A stretch of DNA of 62,126 bases. Origin: Stenotrophomonas terrae. GTDB taxonomy: Bacteria > Pseudomonadota > Gammaproteobacteria > Xanthomonadales > Xanthomonadaceae. The position numbers were made by a program, and so were the translations under genes. The notes under the pieces are model-generated. The model ran no database searches, was not told where the DNA came from, and saw only the letters and a list, made by a program, of their open reading frames with translations. The stretch lies in contig NZ_LDJJ01000047.1 of NCBI RefSeq assembly GCF_001431465.1, positions 1 to 62,126 of the forward strand, in the 5' to 3' direction. Positions 36,620-45,916 of the stretch are shown piece by piece. Position 1 is the first letter of the stretch, and the number at the start of each line of letters is the position of its first letter.

Positions 36620-37153
36620 TCAACGAACCAGGAAATTGGACTGGACAACCACCGTGGCCCGCGCATCGTCCGTACTACGCGCGGTGACCCGGAAACTGGG
36701 AGCCATACACAGGGTAGGCATCGGCACCTGACGGTCGCAACCCGGCCAACTGGGTGCCTCCCCCATGTACTCGACGAAGTACGCTGACGGCGGCGGCGCC
36801 GGACTGGCATCCGGAATCGCGGTGGCCTCCACCCAGCCGGTGAAGCTGGAATCCGCCCAGCGATCCGCAACCGCTGGATCAGGCTTGGCGCAGACGCCAA
36901 GGTTGTTGCAACCCGACGACGGTGCCGCTGGCGTCCCTGCGGCAATCAGCTCCCCCTGACGGAGCGCGGATTCGGCGGCCTGGAATGCAAGGCTGCGCTC
37001 GTACATATTGGCCGTCATGCGCTCCTCCATCATGGTATTGCGGAGGATCGCCAGACCCAGCAACGTCATGATCAATAGCAGCACCAGCACAATCAGCAAG
37101 GAGATGCCCCGCTGCTGCGCCCTCATTGCGTTGTTTCGACTGAAAGCCTTCAT
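36620..37153 (-). CDS. pilX: Type IV minor pilin PilX
   Basis: 177 residues. Leader ending RAQQRG, then SLLIVLVLLLIMTLLGLAILR and MMEERMTANMYERSLAFQAAESALRQGE, the typical PilX_N segment. Note that the +5 Glu of other pilins is absent, as is usual for PilX. A disulphide-capable C-terminal part follows. Its ATG overlaps the pilW stop (ATGA). Confidence 0.9.
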   Translation of the reverse strand: MKAFSRNNAMRAQQRGISLLIVLVLLLIMTLLGLAILRNTMMEERMTANMYERSLAFQAAESALRQGELIAAGTPAAPSSGCNNLGVCAKPDPAVADRWADSSFTGWVEATAIPDASPAPPPSAYFVEYMGEAPSWPGCDRQVPMPTLCMAPSFRVTARSTDDARATVVVQSNFLVR

Positions 37154-38148
37154 GGATTGCGATTCCGGATGCTGACAACCTGGGTCAGGGTACGAGTCAA
37201 AGGCACACCACCCGCCCCCGTATTCGGCTCTCCAATGAAGGTCATGGAAACACGCACAGCCTTGAGCTGAGGCCAGCTGCTGCCCACGGCTGCCGCATCG
37301 ACGTAGGACCCGGCACCATCCAGCAGATAGGTGAAGGTCATGCTGCTGACACCTTCAACCACCTCCTGTGAGACCGGCCCGGCACTGGTCAGACGGGTCT
37401 GATACAAGGACGGCCGGCCATTGGGGTTGTTGGCAATGAACCAACGCGTGGCGCTGAGCCGCGCAACCACCGAGCTGGGCTGCGGGTACTTGAACGTCGC
37501 CCCGCCTCCACAGTTGAGCGGCATCCCGAGCGCCGCCGTACAGTTGCCAGGACTACCCCCCGTGCCGTGACCGATGCTGCTGCCGACAACACTGCTTACC
37601 TGGAAAACACTGGCCTGCCTGGGGTTGCACACCAAGGCCAGATCGCCGGCAACAAACCCATGGTTGGCCTTGTTGAGCAACATCGTTGCTGCAGCCGGAT
37701 CATGACTCTCCAACGTCGAGACATTGCTGTCCGTTGAAATCAGCTCGATGGCGTCGGTGCCGGAAATCCGCTCCGCCGGGCCCGAACCAAATTCCGAATC
37801 AGCAAACGCCTCGGTACCACCGTAGCCGCGCGCCGCATTGCCCCAGGTATCCAGGCGAGTCCACCAACGCGTGCCGGCGCTGTTGACCACGTTCACCAGG
37901 GGCACCGAATTGGAGCACGGATTACCCGCAGCCTCGCGCATATCCCGGGCCATCAGCTCGAAAGCCGTACGCACGTTCTCCTGAATCCGCCCGAGGCTAT
38001 CGGTGGTCCTGTAGGTCTGCCGATTGGCCAGAAAAATGCCAATCGCCGCACCAATCACCAATGTGCCCAACAGCAACGCGATCATCAACTCGATCAGACT
38101 CAGACCGATAATGCCGCGGCGCGAACCCATACGCCGGCCCCCATTCAT
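37150..38148 (-). CDS. pilW: Type IV minor pilin PilW
   Basis: 332 residues, large for a pilin as PilW usually is. Prepilin motif RRGIIG-LSLIELMIALLLGTLVIGAAIGIF with +5 Glu, then a long globular domain. The start at 38148 overlaps the pilV stop as ATGA, which favours it over Met7 at 38130. Part of the tip complex under PilY1. Confidence 0.9.
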   Translation of the reverse strand: MNGGRRMGSRRGIIGLSLIELMIALLLGTLVIGAAIGIFLANRQTYRTTDSLGRIQENVRTAFELMARDMREAAGNPCSNSVPLVNVVNSAGTRWWTRLDTWGNAARGYGGTEAFADSEFGSGPAERISGTDAIELISTDSNVSTLESHDPAAATMLLNKANHGFVAGDLALVCNPRQASVFQVSSVVGSSIGHGTGGSPGNCTAALGMPLNCGGGATFKYPQPSSVVARLSATRWFIANNPNGRPSLYQTRLTSAGPVSQEVVEGVSSMTFTYLLDGAGSYVDAAAVGSSWPQLKAVRVSMTFIGEPNTGAGGVPLTRTLTQVVSIRNRNP

Positions 38149-38648
38149 AGCCGCACCCTCGTTTCAACCGAATACTGGTCGGAGCCTTGCTGGCTCCCAT
38201 TGCTGGCGCCGGCACGACTGTCGTCCCAGCGCACGCCAACCACACAGATCCCCGTGCTCGTGGTGCAGCTCACCTGACCGCAGACCGCGGCGTCATCGAC
38301 TGCACTGCCCAATGCTGCACGCAGCGAGGCCAACCAGGATGCGCTGTCTGTTGCACTCAACGAACTGCCGGTGGGGGCGCTGCACATCCAGCCCCCCGTG
38401 TTGTAGCTGCCACCCAGTGCCAATTCGCGGTTGGCTCGCATCGCATCGATGATCGTATAGCTCTGGATCACCGCTTGACTGCGTTCAACCGAACTCTGGC
38501 TGTTGCGCAACGCAGTCGCCTGCATGGCCGCAATACCAAGCATGCCAATACCCATGATCAGCACTGAAATAAGTACTTCCAACAGGCTGACGCCGGCAAT
38601 TTTCTGGCGACGCAGTGGTTCGCGGCGGCAAGTCCGGAAAGTATTCAT
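38145..38648 (-). CDS. pilV: Type IV minor pilin PilV
   Basis: 167 residues. Prepilin segment QKIAG-VSLLEVLISVLIMGIGMLGIAAMQATALRNSQSS, with the GIAAMQ...A pattern of PilV. The start at 38648 overlaps the fimT stop as ATGA and has GGGGA at 6-nt spacing; longer upstream starts lie inside fimT. Cys residues in the C-terminal half may form disulphides. Confidence 0.92.
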   Translation of the reverse strand: MNTFRTCRREPLRRQKIAGVSLLEVLISVLIMGIGMLGIAAMQATALRNSQSSVERSQAVIQSYTIIDAMRANRELALGGSYNTGGWMCSAPTGSSLSATDSASWLASLRAALGSAVDDAAVCGQVSCTTSTGICVVGVRWDDSRAGASNGSQQGSDQYSVETRVRL

Positions 38649-39193
38649 GGGCATTCCCCGCCATTGTTCGCTGACGTAATGGAAGTCCTGGAACCCGATA
38701 CGACCGCCACGCGGCGCAGGTTCTGTTCTGGACGGGTCACTGGCAGGCAAACCGCCACATCGCCTGCAAACAACAACCCCGCAGCAGTCCGCGCCAAACC
38801 ATCGGAATGGAACGTGATGCGCGGGGTGGCAGAATTGACCTCAGCTGGCGGCCGGATCTCCCCGGCTTGTAGCACCGAATCGTCCGAATCCAGCACCACC
38901 AGCCAGTGCGTCCAGTTACCCGCAGCTGCGCAGGTAAGGCCGTCCAGCGAGCCGCACATGGACACCGGGGCGTTGCGTTTGATCGCTTCGCTGCGCGCCA
39001 TTTGAATCGCCCCAACCAGCTCATTGGACTGCGTGGTGAGGCGATTGGAGTTGATCAACCCGTTCATGGCCGGCATGCCGATAGCGATAAGCACCGCCAA
39101 CACGACCACCGTCACCATCAGTTCGACCAGCGTGAAGCCCCGTTCGGCTCGCCCGGCTGAGCGCAACCCCGCTTTTAGTATTTCGAAACGCAT
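38645..39193 (-). CDS. fimT: Type IV minor pilin FimT/FimU (GspH domain)
   Basis: 182 residues. Leader ending RAERG, then FTLVELMVTVVVLAVLIAIGMPAM with +5 Glu, and a GspH domain (TQSNELVGAIQMARSEAIKRN; Cys at the SMCGSLDGLTC loop). First gene of the minor-pilin operon. The 72-bp gap to the divergent kinase gene holds the promoters for both. Confidence 0.92.
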   Translation of the reverse strand: MRFEILKAGLRSAGRAERGFTLVELMVTVVVLAVLIAIGMPAMNGLINSNRLTTQSNELVGAIQMARSEAIKRNAPVSMCGSLDGLTCAAAGNWTHWLVVLDSDDSVLQAGEIRPPAEVNSATPRITFHSDGLARTAAGLLFAGDVAVCLPVTRPEQNLRRVAVVSGSRTSITSANNGGECP

Positions 39194-39265
39194 CTACGTC
39201 ATCCCCCGGCGCAATGGCCATGGTTAAGATAACGGCGTCCAATTGCGAGCGTCACCCCAAACCGG

Positions 39266-40333
39266 ATGAGCGGTATTACCACCACCACGAACGGCCACGC
39301 TGCCAGCCCCAGCCACCTCGCAGCGGACGCACCAGAGCCGCTTGAAGTGCTCTGGCGGCCCTATACGCTCGTCTGGATCATCATGATTGGCGAAGCGCTG
39401 GCCATGGCCATGAGCTTGTCGCCAGGGGTAAGTGGCGACCGCTTGATCCTGTTCGGGCTCAACTCGCTGGCGATCCAGTGGACCAGCCTGCTCTGCCTGG
39501 GCCTGCTCTATCTTTTCCGGAAGCCACTGCAGAAGCACCGACCCACCACTATCGCCACTGCCGCCCTTGGCGCGCTGCTGCTAAGCACCTGCACCACCTA
39601 CCTGCTGCTATGGCTGTTGTTGGACGGCGCCGTCCCCGCCCCCAACGAAGGCTGGCGACAGCTGTTGTTTCACATGGTGGCGCTTAGCCTGATATTCGGA
39701 TTACTCGGGGTAGCCGCCTTCCAGAGCCACTGGCGCAATCGCCTGCTCGCCCTGCAGGCCAAACAGGCGGAGCTGGACGCACTGCGCGCGCGGGTCGATC
39801 CCCACTTCCTGTTCAACGCACTCAATTCCGCCGTGGCACTGGTTCGCCAGAACCCATCCGCCAGCGAGCGACTACTGGTCGACCTGGCCGACCTGTTCCG
39901 GGCAGCACTGGCACGGAGCGGCACGGTGCCACTGACCCGGGAGCTGGAGCTTTCACACCAGTATCTGGATATCGAGGCAACCCGCTTTGGGGAACGCCTA
40001 ACCCTTGATTGGCGGGTTCCGGACAGCCTGCCCACCCTGTTGATCCCCAGCCTGTCGCTGCAGCCGCTGATTGAAAATGCGATCCGCCATGGCATCGAAC
40101 CCAGCCTGCATGGCGGAACACTGGCCGTAAGCGTGGACGTAGATCCCGACTGGGTGACCATTCAAATCAGCAATCCGGTCCAAGCCGGTACGCGTGAAGC
40201 AACCACTGGACACCAACTCGGCCTGAGGTCAACCCGAAGCCGCCTGGATGCACACTTCGGCGGCAAGGCAGTAGTGGACACCACTACTGCCTCCGACACT
40301 CATCTGACAACAGTCAAGCTACCTCGACGCTGA
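39266..40333 (+). CDS. LytS/AlgZ(FimS)-type sensor histidine kinase
   Basis: 355 residues. N-terminal membrane part with about four helices (35-165), then a His_kinase domain (DPHFLFNALNSAVALVR with His near 180) and an HATPase_c domain (LIENAIRHGIEP). This is the AlgZ/FimS architecture, which acts with LytTR response regulators such as AlgR. In Pseudomonas FimS/AlgR drives the fimU-pilVWXY1Y2E operon; here the kinase is divergent from the orthologous operon. No response-regulator gene follows; the next gene is ppnN on the opposite strand. Confidence 0.88.
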   Translation: MSGITTTTNGHAASPSHLAADAPEPLEVLWRPYTLVWIIMIGEALAMAMSLSPGVSGDRLILFGLNSLAIQWTSLLCLGLLYLFRKPLQKHRPTTIATAALGALLLSTCTTYLLLWLLLDGAVPAPNEGWRQLLFHMVALSLIFGLLGVAAFQSHWRNRLLALQAKQAELDALRARVDPHFLFNALNSAVALVRQNPSASERLLVDLADLFRAALARSGTVPLTRELELSHQYLDIEATRFGERLTLDWRVPDSLPTLLIPSLSLQPLIENAIRHGIEPSLHGGTLAVSVDVDPDWVTIQISNPVQAGTREATTGHQLGLRSTRSRLDAHFGGKAVVDTTTASDTHLTTVKLPRR

Positions 40334-41722
40334 TCAGGCAACCACCTGATAGCACGGCCGGTACTCACCGGAGATCTTCATCCGGCGCTGCTCGACGAAG
40401 GCGCGCAGCAGCTCGTCCAGCGCCTGCATCATCTCGCTGTCGCCATGGATCTTGAACGGGCCGAATTCCTCGATCCGGGCCATGCTCTCTTCCTTGACGT
40501 TGCCGGCAACGATGCCGGAGAACGCCCGCCGCAGATCGGCGGCCAGGTCCGGCGCAGGACGACCCTTGTGCAGGTCCAGGCCTGCCATCGCCTCGTGCGT
40601 GGGCACGAACGGCTGCTGGTAGGCCAGCGGAATATCCACCTGCCAGTTGTAGAAGAACGAATCGCGCTGGGCCAGGCGGAACTCACGCACCCGCTTGATG
40701 CCCTGCGACATCTTGCGGGCCACGGCGACCGGGTCGCCGACGATGATTTCGTAGCGTTCCGCTGCCTTGTCACCCAGGGTCAAACGGATGAAGCGGTCGA
40801 TCTGCTGGAAGTACGGCGCGGCGATGGCCGGGCCGCTGAGAATCAGCGGGAACGGCAGGTCCTTGTTTTGCTCGCTCAGCAGGATGCCGAGCAGGTACAG
40901 GATCTCTTCGGCGGTGCCGACGCCACCCGGGAACACGATGATGCCGTGGCCAAGACGGACGAATGCCTCCAGGCGCTTCTCGATGTCCGGCATGATCACC
41001 AGGTGGTTGACGATCGGGTTCGGCGACTCGGCGGCAATGATTCCCGGCTCGGTGATGCCGATGTAGCGGGTATTGGTCTTGCGCTGCTTGGCGTGGGCAA
41101 TGGTGGCACCCTTCATCGGGCCCTTCATCGCACCCGGGCCGCAGCCGGTGCAGATGTCCAGGCTGCGCAGGCCCAGCTCGTAGCCGACCTGCTTGGTGTA
41201 CAGGTACTCGTCACGCGAGATCGAGTGACCGCCCCAGCACACCACCAGGTTCGGATCACTGGGCGCCAGAATGCGCGCATTGCGCAGCACACCGAACACC
41301 GCATTGGTGATGCCGTCGGAGGTCTCCAGATCGGAGGCGTATTCCGGCCCCAGCTCGATGGCCATATAGGCCAGGTCGCGCACCACCGAGAACAGCAACT
41401 CGGCGATACCGCGGATGATCTCGCCATCGACAAACGCCGCTGCCGGCGCATTGCTCAAGTCGATGCGGACGCCACGATCCTGCTGGGTCACCTGCACATC
41501 GAAGTCCGGATACAGGTCGCGCGCAGCGCGCGGGTCATCCGAGGCGCTACCACTGGTAAGCACCGCCAACGCACAGCGGCGCAGCAGCTCGTGCATACCG
41601 CCGCCGGAAGCGTCGCGCAACCGCGCCACTTCTGCCCGCGACAACACATCCAGTCCACCGCGCGGATAAATACGTGCGTCCTGCACCGGCAGCGCCCTCG
41701 CTGCCCCTTCATTCTTGGTCAT
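40334..41722 (-). CDS. ppnN: Nucleotide 5'-monophosphate nucleosidase, LOG family
   Basis: 462 residues, close to E. coli PpnN (YgdH). A DUF4478 N-terminal domain, a central LOG (lysine decarboxylase-like) Rossmann domain with the PGGVGTAEE motif near 270 and a DUF3412 C-terminal domain. It cleaves purine and pyrimidine 5'-monophosphates to base and ribose 5-phosphate and in E. coli is stimulated by (p)ppGpp. The start at 41722 was chosen because the family N terminus begins soon after; the in-frame ATG at 41773 overlaps the neighbouring terminator region. Confidence 0.93.
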   Translation of the reverse strand: MTKNEGAARALPVQDARIYPRGGLDVLSRAEVARLRDASGGGMHELLRRCALAVLTSGSASDDPRAARDLYPDFDVQVTQQDRGVRIDLSNAPAAAFVDGEIIRGIAELLFSVVRDLAYMAIELGPEYASDLETSDGITNAVFGVLRNARILAPSDPNLVVCWGGHSISRDEYLYTKQVGYELGLRSLDICTGCGPGAMKGPMKGATIAHAKQRKTNTRYIGITEPGIIAAESPNPIVNHLVIMPDIEKRLEAFVRLGHGIIVFPGGVGTAEEILYLLGILLSEQNKDLPFPLILSGPAIAAPYFQQIDRFIRLTLGDKAAERYEIIVGDPVAVARKMSQGIKRVREFRLAQRDSFFYNWQVDIPLAYQQPFVPTHEAMAGLDLHKGRPAPDLAADLRRAFSGIVAGNVKEESMARIEEFGPFKIHGDSEMMQALDELLRAFVEQRRMKISGEYRPCYQVVA

Positions 41723-41780
41723 TTCCACAACTGCTCCTTCCTCTTTGGCGATCGACTTTAGCGCTCCCCCCATTAAAAAG

Positions 41781-41815
41781 AAAACGGCCGGGTTGCCCCG
41801 GCCGTTTTCGGTTTA
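41781..41815. terminator. Bidirectional terminator between the Oar gene and ppnN
   Basis: AAAACGGCCGGG and CCCGGCCGTTTT form a 12-bp stem. On the minus strand it ends the Oar-like transcript and is followed by CTTTTTAAT. Confidence 0.85.
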
Positions 41816-41834
41816 CATCCGATCAATCAAACGA

Positions 41835-44800
41835 TCAGAACTTGTACTTCAGGCTCAGCATCATCGACCAGCGCGACACTGCGGTGTTGCCCTTGTCGTT
41901 GTTGTTTTCCTGGATCGACGCATTGTCGGTGGTACCGGTGAAGTTGTAGATGTACTTGCCGGTAGCCGGATCGATGCCTGCGTAGTTGGCGATACGACGG
42001 GTCGAGTAGAAGCCGTAGTCATCAATCAGGCCCCACTTCTTGTTGAGCAGGTTACCGATGTTCATGACATCGAGCGCGATTTCAGTCTTGTGGCCCTTGA
42101 AGAAGCCCGGCATTTCCTGGCTGATGCGCACGTCGAAGCTGTTGGTCCAGCCTGCACGATGCGAATTGGCCGGTACAACCTGGCCCTTGTAGCCGGCCAG
42201 ATCCGGGTTCTTGTCCAACCAGGCAAAGAAGTCCTGCTCCATCTTCGCACCACCGGTCCACAGCACGTCACCGTAACCGGACGGCACGTAGAACAGATCG
42301 TTGGTGTTGGCGCCGTCACCGTTGGCGTCGTTATAGAAGATGTAGCTGAACGGGCGACCCGAACGGCCTTCGTAGAACAGACCCACGCGGGTGGAGTAAT
42401 CACCGAAGAACGCGTGCTTCCACTCCAACGTACCGGTCACGCGGTCCTTGATCGCATAACGCGAATCATAGGCAACGTTCTCGTTGGCGTTGAAGATCAG
42501 CGTGTTGTTCCAGTTCGAGGTGTTCTGCGAGCTGGTCAGCGAGCTGACTTCCTTGGCCTTGGTGTAGGTGTAACCCAGCGACCAACCCCAGTCTTCGCTC
42601 ATCGGCTTGCTCAGCGCAAAGGTCGCCTGGACGCTGCTGCCCTTGTCGGTATTGCGCAGCAACATGACGTCACCGATGTCGCTCGGGCGATTGCCCTTGA
42701 CGTCCGGACACATGCCCGCCGCAATCTGCGCCGGGGTCAGGACCTTGGCGCAATCCTGGCCCTTGTACTTGCCTACCTCGATGCCAAACTTGCCCGCACT
42801 ATTAGGATCGCGACCAGCTGCGTTCCAGTAGTTGTCGCGGCTATCCATGGTACCCGTGTAGGTCGGATCCATCAGGTCCAGGCGCTCGAAGTACAGGGCG
42901 TCGTTGACCTTGGTATACAGCAGCTCTGCCGATGCCACGATGCCGTACCACGGCAGCTCATGATCGAAAGCCAGGTTGGTCTTCCACACCGACGGCAACT
43001 TGGTGCCCGGGGCGATGACGTCAACGTTCGCACGCCCTGCGCCCGGGGTCAGGCCAGCGGTGGACGGCGGAACAGTCGGATCGAATGCAGGAGCGTCGCC
43101 GCCCTTCAGGTCATACTCAACGTAGTTCAAACCGGTGTTCTGATAGGCACCAGCAAGCCAGACGTTCGGTGCGGCACCACCAAACAAGCCGATACCACCA
43201 CGCAGCTGCGTGGGACGGTCGCTGTCGAAGGTGTAGTTGAAGCCGATGCGCGGCTGCACCAGCTTGTCATCCACCAGCTGGGTGTTGTTGTATCCGTACA
43301 GCTCCTGGATACGCGGGTTGTACAGGCGCTGATCGCTGAAATCGGGCAGGTCGACACGAACGCCGAACATCAGGCTCAGGTTGTAGTTGATCGCCCAGGT
43401 GTCCTGCACGAACAGACCGGTGTTCTTCAGGTTGAAGGCAGCCGGGATGTCGCTACGGCTACCACCTTCACGCGGGGCACGGAGCTGGTAACGGGTCGGG
43501 GTGCCTGCGAGGAACGAGTCGAGATTGCTGAACTCATATACGCCGTTGAGGTTACGGCCATAGAAGTTCATCAGATCGTTGTCGGAATAGTCGAAACCGA
43601 ACTTGACGGTGTGATCGCCCACATACCAGGTAGCCGCACCGAACGCGCTCAGCTCCTTGCTTTCGACCAGGTTCACGTGCGTGTTCTGCTCGGTACCCAG
43701 CAGCAGCGCATCATTGCCATTGCCAAAGCCGTTGATGCGGATCGATGGCAGGTCGACCATCGCAACGCGATTGGCGCTGTAGTCCTTGTGCGAGATCTTG
43801 AACTCGGTGGAGAAGTTTTCGCTCCAATCGGAGAACAACTCGCCCATCCAGGTTTCATAGGTCTTGGGCTGGCCGTACCAGTAGTTGCTCAACGAAACGG
43901 TACCCGAGGCAAGGCCCGGGAAGCGCATCACGTTCTGCTCCATCTTGTTGTAGCGCAGAGCCGCACGATGGTTTTCGTTGATGTTCCAGTCCAACTTGAC
44001 TGCGTACTCTTCAATCTCGGTCTTGTTGTCCGGAGCAGCCAGGCCACCCACGTCATAGCCCTTGGCCGACATGAAGTCCTGAACCTGCTTGATGTCGCCG
44101 TCGGTGATGGTGCCCTTGCCGTACGGGCCATCGCCCAACGCAACGCCCGGAGCCGAACGCTCGTACTTTTCGTAGTTCGCGAAGAAGAACAGCTTGTCCT
44201 TGACGATCGGGCCGCCAAAGGTCATGCCATAGGTCTTCTCGTCCTCAAAACCGTTGAAGTCGTTCTTGTCGCCTTCCAGACGGGTACGGACCATGTCCTT
44301 GTCGCGGTAGGAACCGTAGACGGTACCGTGGAACTCATTGGTACCCGACTTGGTCACGGCGTTGATCACCGCACCGGTGCCGCCGTAGATGGTGGTGTCG
44401 TAGTTGGCCAGGTCGATGTTGATTTCCTGGATGGCGTCCATCGACACCGGCTGACGCTCGGTCGGCAGGTTGTTCGATTCCAGGCCAAACGGATCACCAG
44501 CACCGATACCGTCGATACGGATGGCATTGAAACGGGTGTTCTGACCACCGGCCGAAATCGCGCCATCAGCCTTGCTGACCTGCGAAATGCGCGGATCCAG
44601 ACGGATGTAGTCCTGGATATTGCGGTTGGCCGAAGGCAGCGCTTCCAGCGTTTCGCGGGTTACGTTGGTGCCGGTACCCATCTTGTTGGCGCTGAAGATT
44701 TCCGAACCGCCACCCACTGCCAGGACCTGCACTGCTTCCAGGTTGGTGGCAGCGAGGTCGCCAGCCAGCGCAGCATTAACGGTGTTGACCTGATTCAGGT

Positions 44801-45104
44801 TCAGGTAGACACCGTCTTCGGTCTTGGTGCCTTCACCAGACTTGGTGATGGTGATGGTGTACGGACCACCCACGCGCAGACCGCGGGCGTTGTAACGACC
44901 AGACGCGTCGGTGGTCGCACGGCTGACCGTGCCCGACTCAACGTGAGTGATGGTAACTTCAGCACCAACAACCGGCTGACCGCCGTTGTTCATGACCTGA
45001 CCGCCGACGCCGGCAGAGGTGCTTTGTGCGAAAGCCGGAGCAGCCGCAAGTGCGACGACAAGACCAAGTGCAAGCTTGGACATCTTGATACGCGGGTGAT
45101 TCAT
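41835..45104 (-). CDS. Oar-type TonB-dependent receptor
   Basis: 1089 residues. Signal peptide (PAFA-Q), a carboxypeptidase-regulatory-like fold (about 32-115, GGQVMNNGGQPVVGAEVTI), a plug (about 125-250) and a large barrel ending in SLKYKF, the usual terminal Phe. This matches Oar/OmpA-related TonB receptors common in Xanthomonadaceae. In myxobacteria Oar imports signals or proteins; in Stenotrophomonas the substrate is unknown. A +1 repeat of the start occurs at Met8. Ribosome binding site GAGG lies 10 nt upstream of ATG 45104. It is monocistronic. Confidence 0.9.
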   Translation of the reverse strand: MNHPRIKMSKLALGLVVALAAAPAFAQSTSAGVGGQVMNNGGQPVVGAEVTITHVESGTVSRATTDASGRYNARGLRVGGPYTITITKSGEGTKTEDGVYLNLNQVNTVNAALAGDLAATNLEAVQVLAVGGGSEIFSANKMGTGTNVTRETLEALPSANRNIQDYIRLDPRISQVSKADGAISAGGQNTRFNAIRIDGIGAGDPFGLESNNLPTERQPVSMDAIQEINIDLANYDTTIYGGTGAVINAVTKSGTNEFHGTVYGSYRDKDMVRTRLEGDKNDFNGFEDEKTYGMTFGGPIVKDKLFFFANYEKYERSAPGVALGDGPYGKGTITDGDIKQVQDFMSAKGYDVGGLAAPDNKTEIEEYAVKLDWNINENHRAALRYNKMEQNVMRFPGLASGTVSLSNYWYGQPKTYETWMGELFSDWSENFSTEFKISHKDYSANRVAMVDLPSIRINGFGNGNDALLLGTEQNTHVNLVESKELSAFGAATWYVGDHTVKFGFDYSDNDLMNFYGRNLNGVYEFSNLDSFLAGTPTRYQLRAPREGGSRSDIPAAFNLKNTGLFVQDTWAINYNLSLMFGVRVDLPDFSDQRLYNPRIQELYGYNNTQLVDDKLVQPRIGFNYTFDSDRPTQLRGGIGLFGGAAPNVWLAGAYQNTGLNYVEYDLKGGDAPAFDPTVPPSTAGLTPGAGRANVDVIAPGTKLPSVWKTNLAFDHELPWYGIVASAELLYTKVNDALYFERLDLMDPTYTGTMDSRDNYWNAAGRDPNSAGKFGIEVGKYKGQDCAKVLTPAQIAAGMCPDVKGNRPSDIGDVMLLRNTDKGSSVQATFALSKPMSEDWGWSLGYTYTKAKEVSSLTSSQNTSNWNNTLIFNANENVAYDSRYAIKDRVTGTLEWKHAFFGDYSTRVGLFYEGRSGRPFSYIFYNDANGDGANTNDLFYVPSGYGDVLWTGGAKMEQDFFAWLDKNPDLAGYKGQVVPANSHRAGWTNSFDVRISQEMPGFFKGHKTEIALDVMNIGNLLNKKWGLIDDYGFYSTRRIANYAGIDPATGKYIYNFTGTTDNASIQENNNDKGNTAVSRWSMMLSLKYKF

Positions 45105-45322
45105 TATGGGTAGCCTCGAAACGAGTTGGCGATTGAGAAAAAGCGCGATCCATCAGCCCCGGGGTCAACCGGGCGCCTGATCGTCTTGAATCTTGGGGGT
45201 CCCTTCCGAGGCGGTTTCAGCCGCAACGGTTAAGATAAGGTTAACACGGTAATGACTGTTTATGACTGCCATAAGACAGTGATGCTGCACTGCGACAGCA
45301 CCACCTACGGCCAATCAATCAC
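45105..45322 (-). promoter_or_regulatory. Upstream region of the Oar-like gene
   Basis: 218 bp without a gene. It holds GTTAAGATAAGGTTAAC (about 45229-45245), a near-dyad, two direct copies of ATGACTG (45251, 45261) and the word GGTTAAGATAA that is also found before fimT. The -10/-35 pair cannot be fixed with confidence. Confidence 0.3.
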
Positions 45323-45916
45323 TTACCTTATTGATGCCAGATACGTCGCCAATCCATCGAGCAGCATCTGCACCGAGATTGCGACCAGCAGCATGCCCAT
45401 CAGGCGCTCCAGCGCGGTCAGCGCGCGGGCCCCGAGCAGCTTGTAAAGCAGGGTTGCCGACATCAGGATGGCCGCCGTTCCGCCCCAGGCCAGCAGCAGG
45501 GCCAGGCTCCAATCGCCAAGTCGCTCTGGCTCATTGCTGCCCATCAGCATCACCGCCGCCATGCCCGAAGGGCCTGCCACCAGCGGTATCGCCATCGGCA
45601 CGATGAAGGGCTCGCCATCCGGCACCGCCCCCATCAGGCCTTCGGGGCGCGGGAAAATCATGCGGATGCCGATCAAAAACAGCACGATGCCACCGGCGAT
45701 GGCCACCGACTCCTGGCGCAGATGCATCAGCTCCAGCGCGTACTTGCCGCCCCATAAGAAAGCCATCAACACCGCCAGCGCGATCAACAGCTCGCGCACC
45801 AGCACCACCCGCTGACGCTTGGGCGTCAACGGCTTGAGCAGACTCAGGAACACCGGGATATTGCCCAGCGGATCCAGGATCAGAAACAGCAGCAGGGCCG
45901 CTGAAAGGATTGTCAC
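45323..45916 (-). CDS. MarC/YhgN family inner-membrane protein
   Basis: 197 residues with six hydrophobic helices: LSAALLLFLILDPLGNIPVF at the start (the MarC signature with DPxGN), GGIVLFLIGIRMIFP, VPMAIPLVAGPSGMAAVML. It belongs to the UPF0056 group; despite the name these proteins are not proven antibiotic-resistance determinants. Its ATG overlaps the SDR stop (ATGA), so it is the last gene of the grxD-SDR-marC operon. Confidence 0.88.
   Translation of the reverse strand: MTILSAALLLFLILDPLGNIPVFLSLLKPLTPKRQRVVLVRELLIALAVLMAFLWGGKYALELMHLRQESVAIAGGIVLFLIGIRMIFPRPEGLMGAVPDGEPFIVPMAIPLVAGPSGMAAVMLMGSNEPERLGDWSLALLLAWGGTAAILMSATLLYKLLGARALTALERLMGMLLVAISVQMLLDGLATYLASIR

Noticed and set aside
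41715..45113. 1132-codon open frame antisense to the Oar-type receptor
   Set aside because: The sense strand has signal peptide, plug and barrel motifs. The antisense frame has low-complexity Val/Leu/Asp runs and no family.
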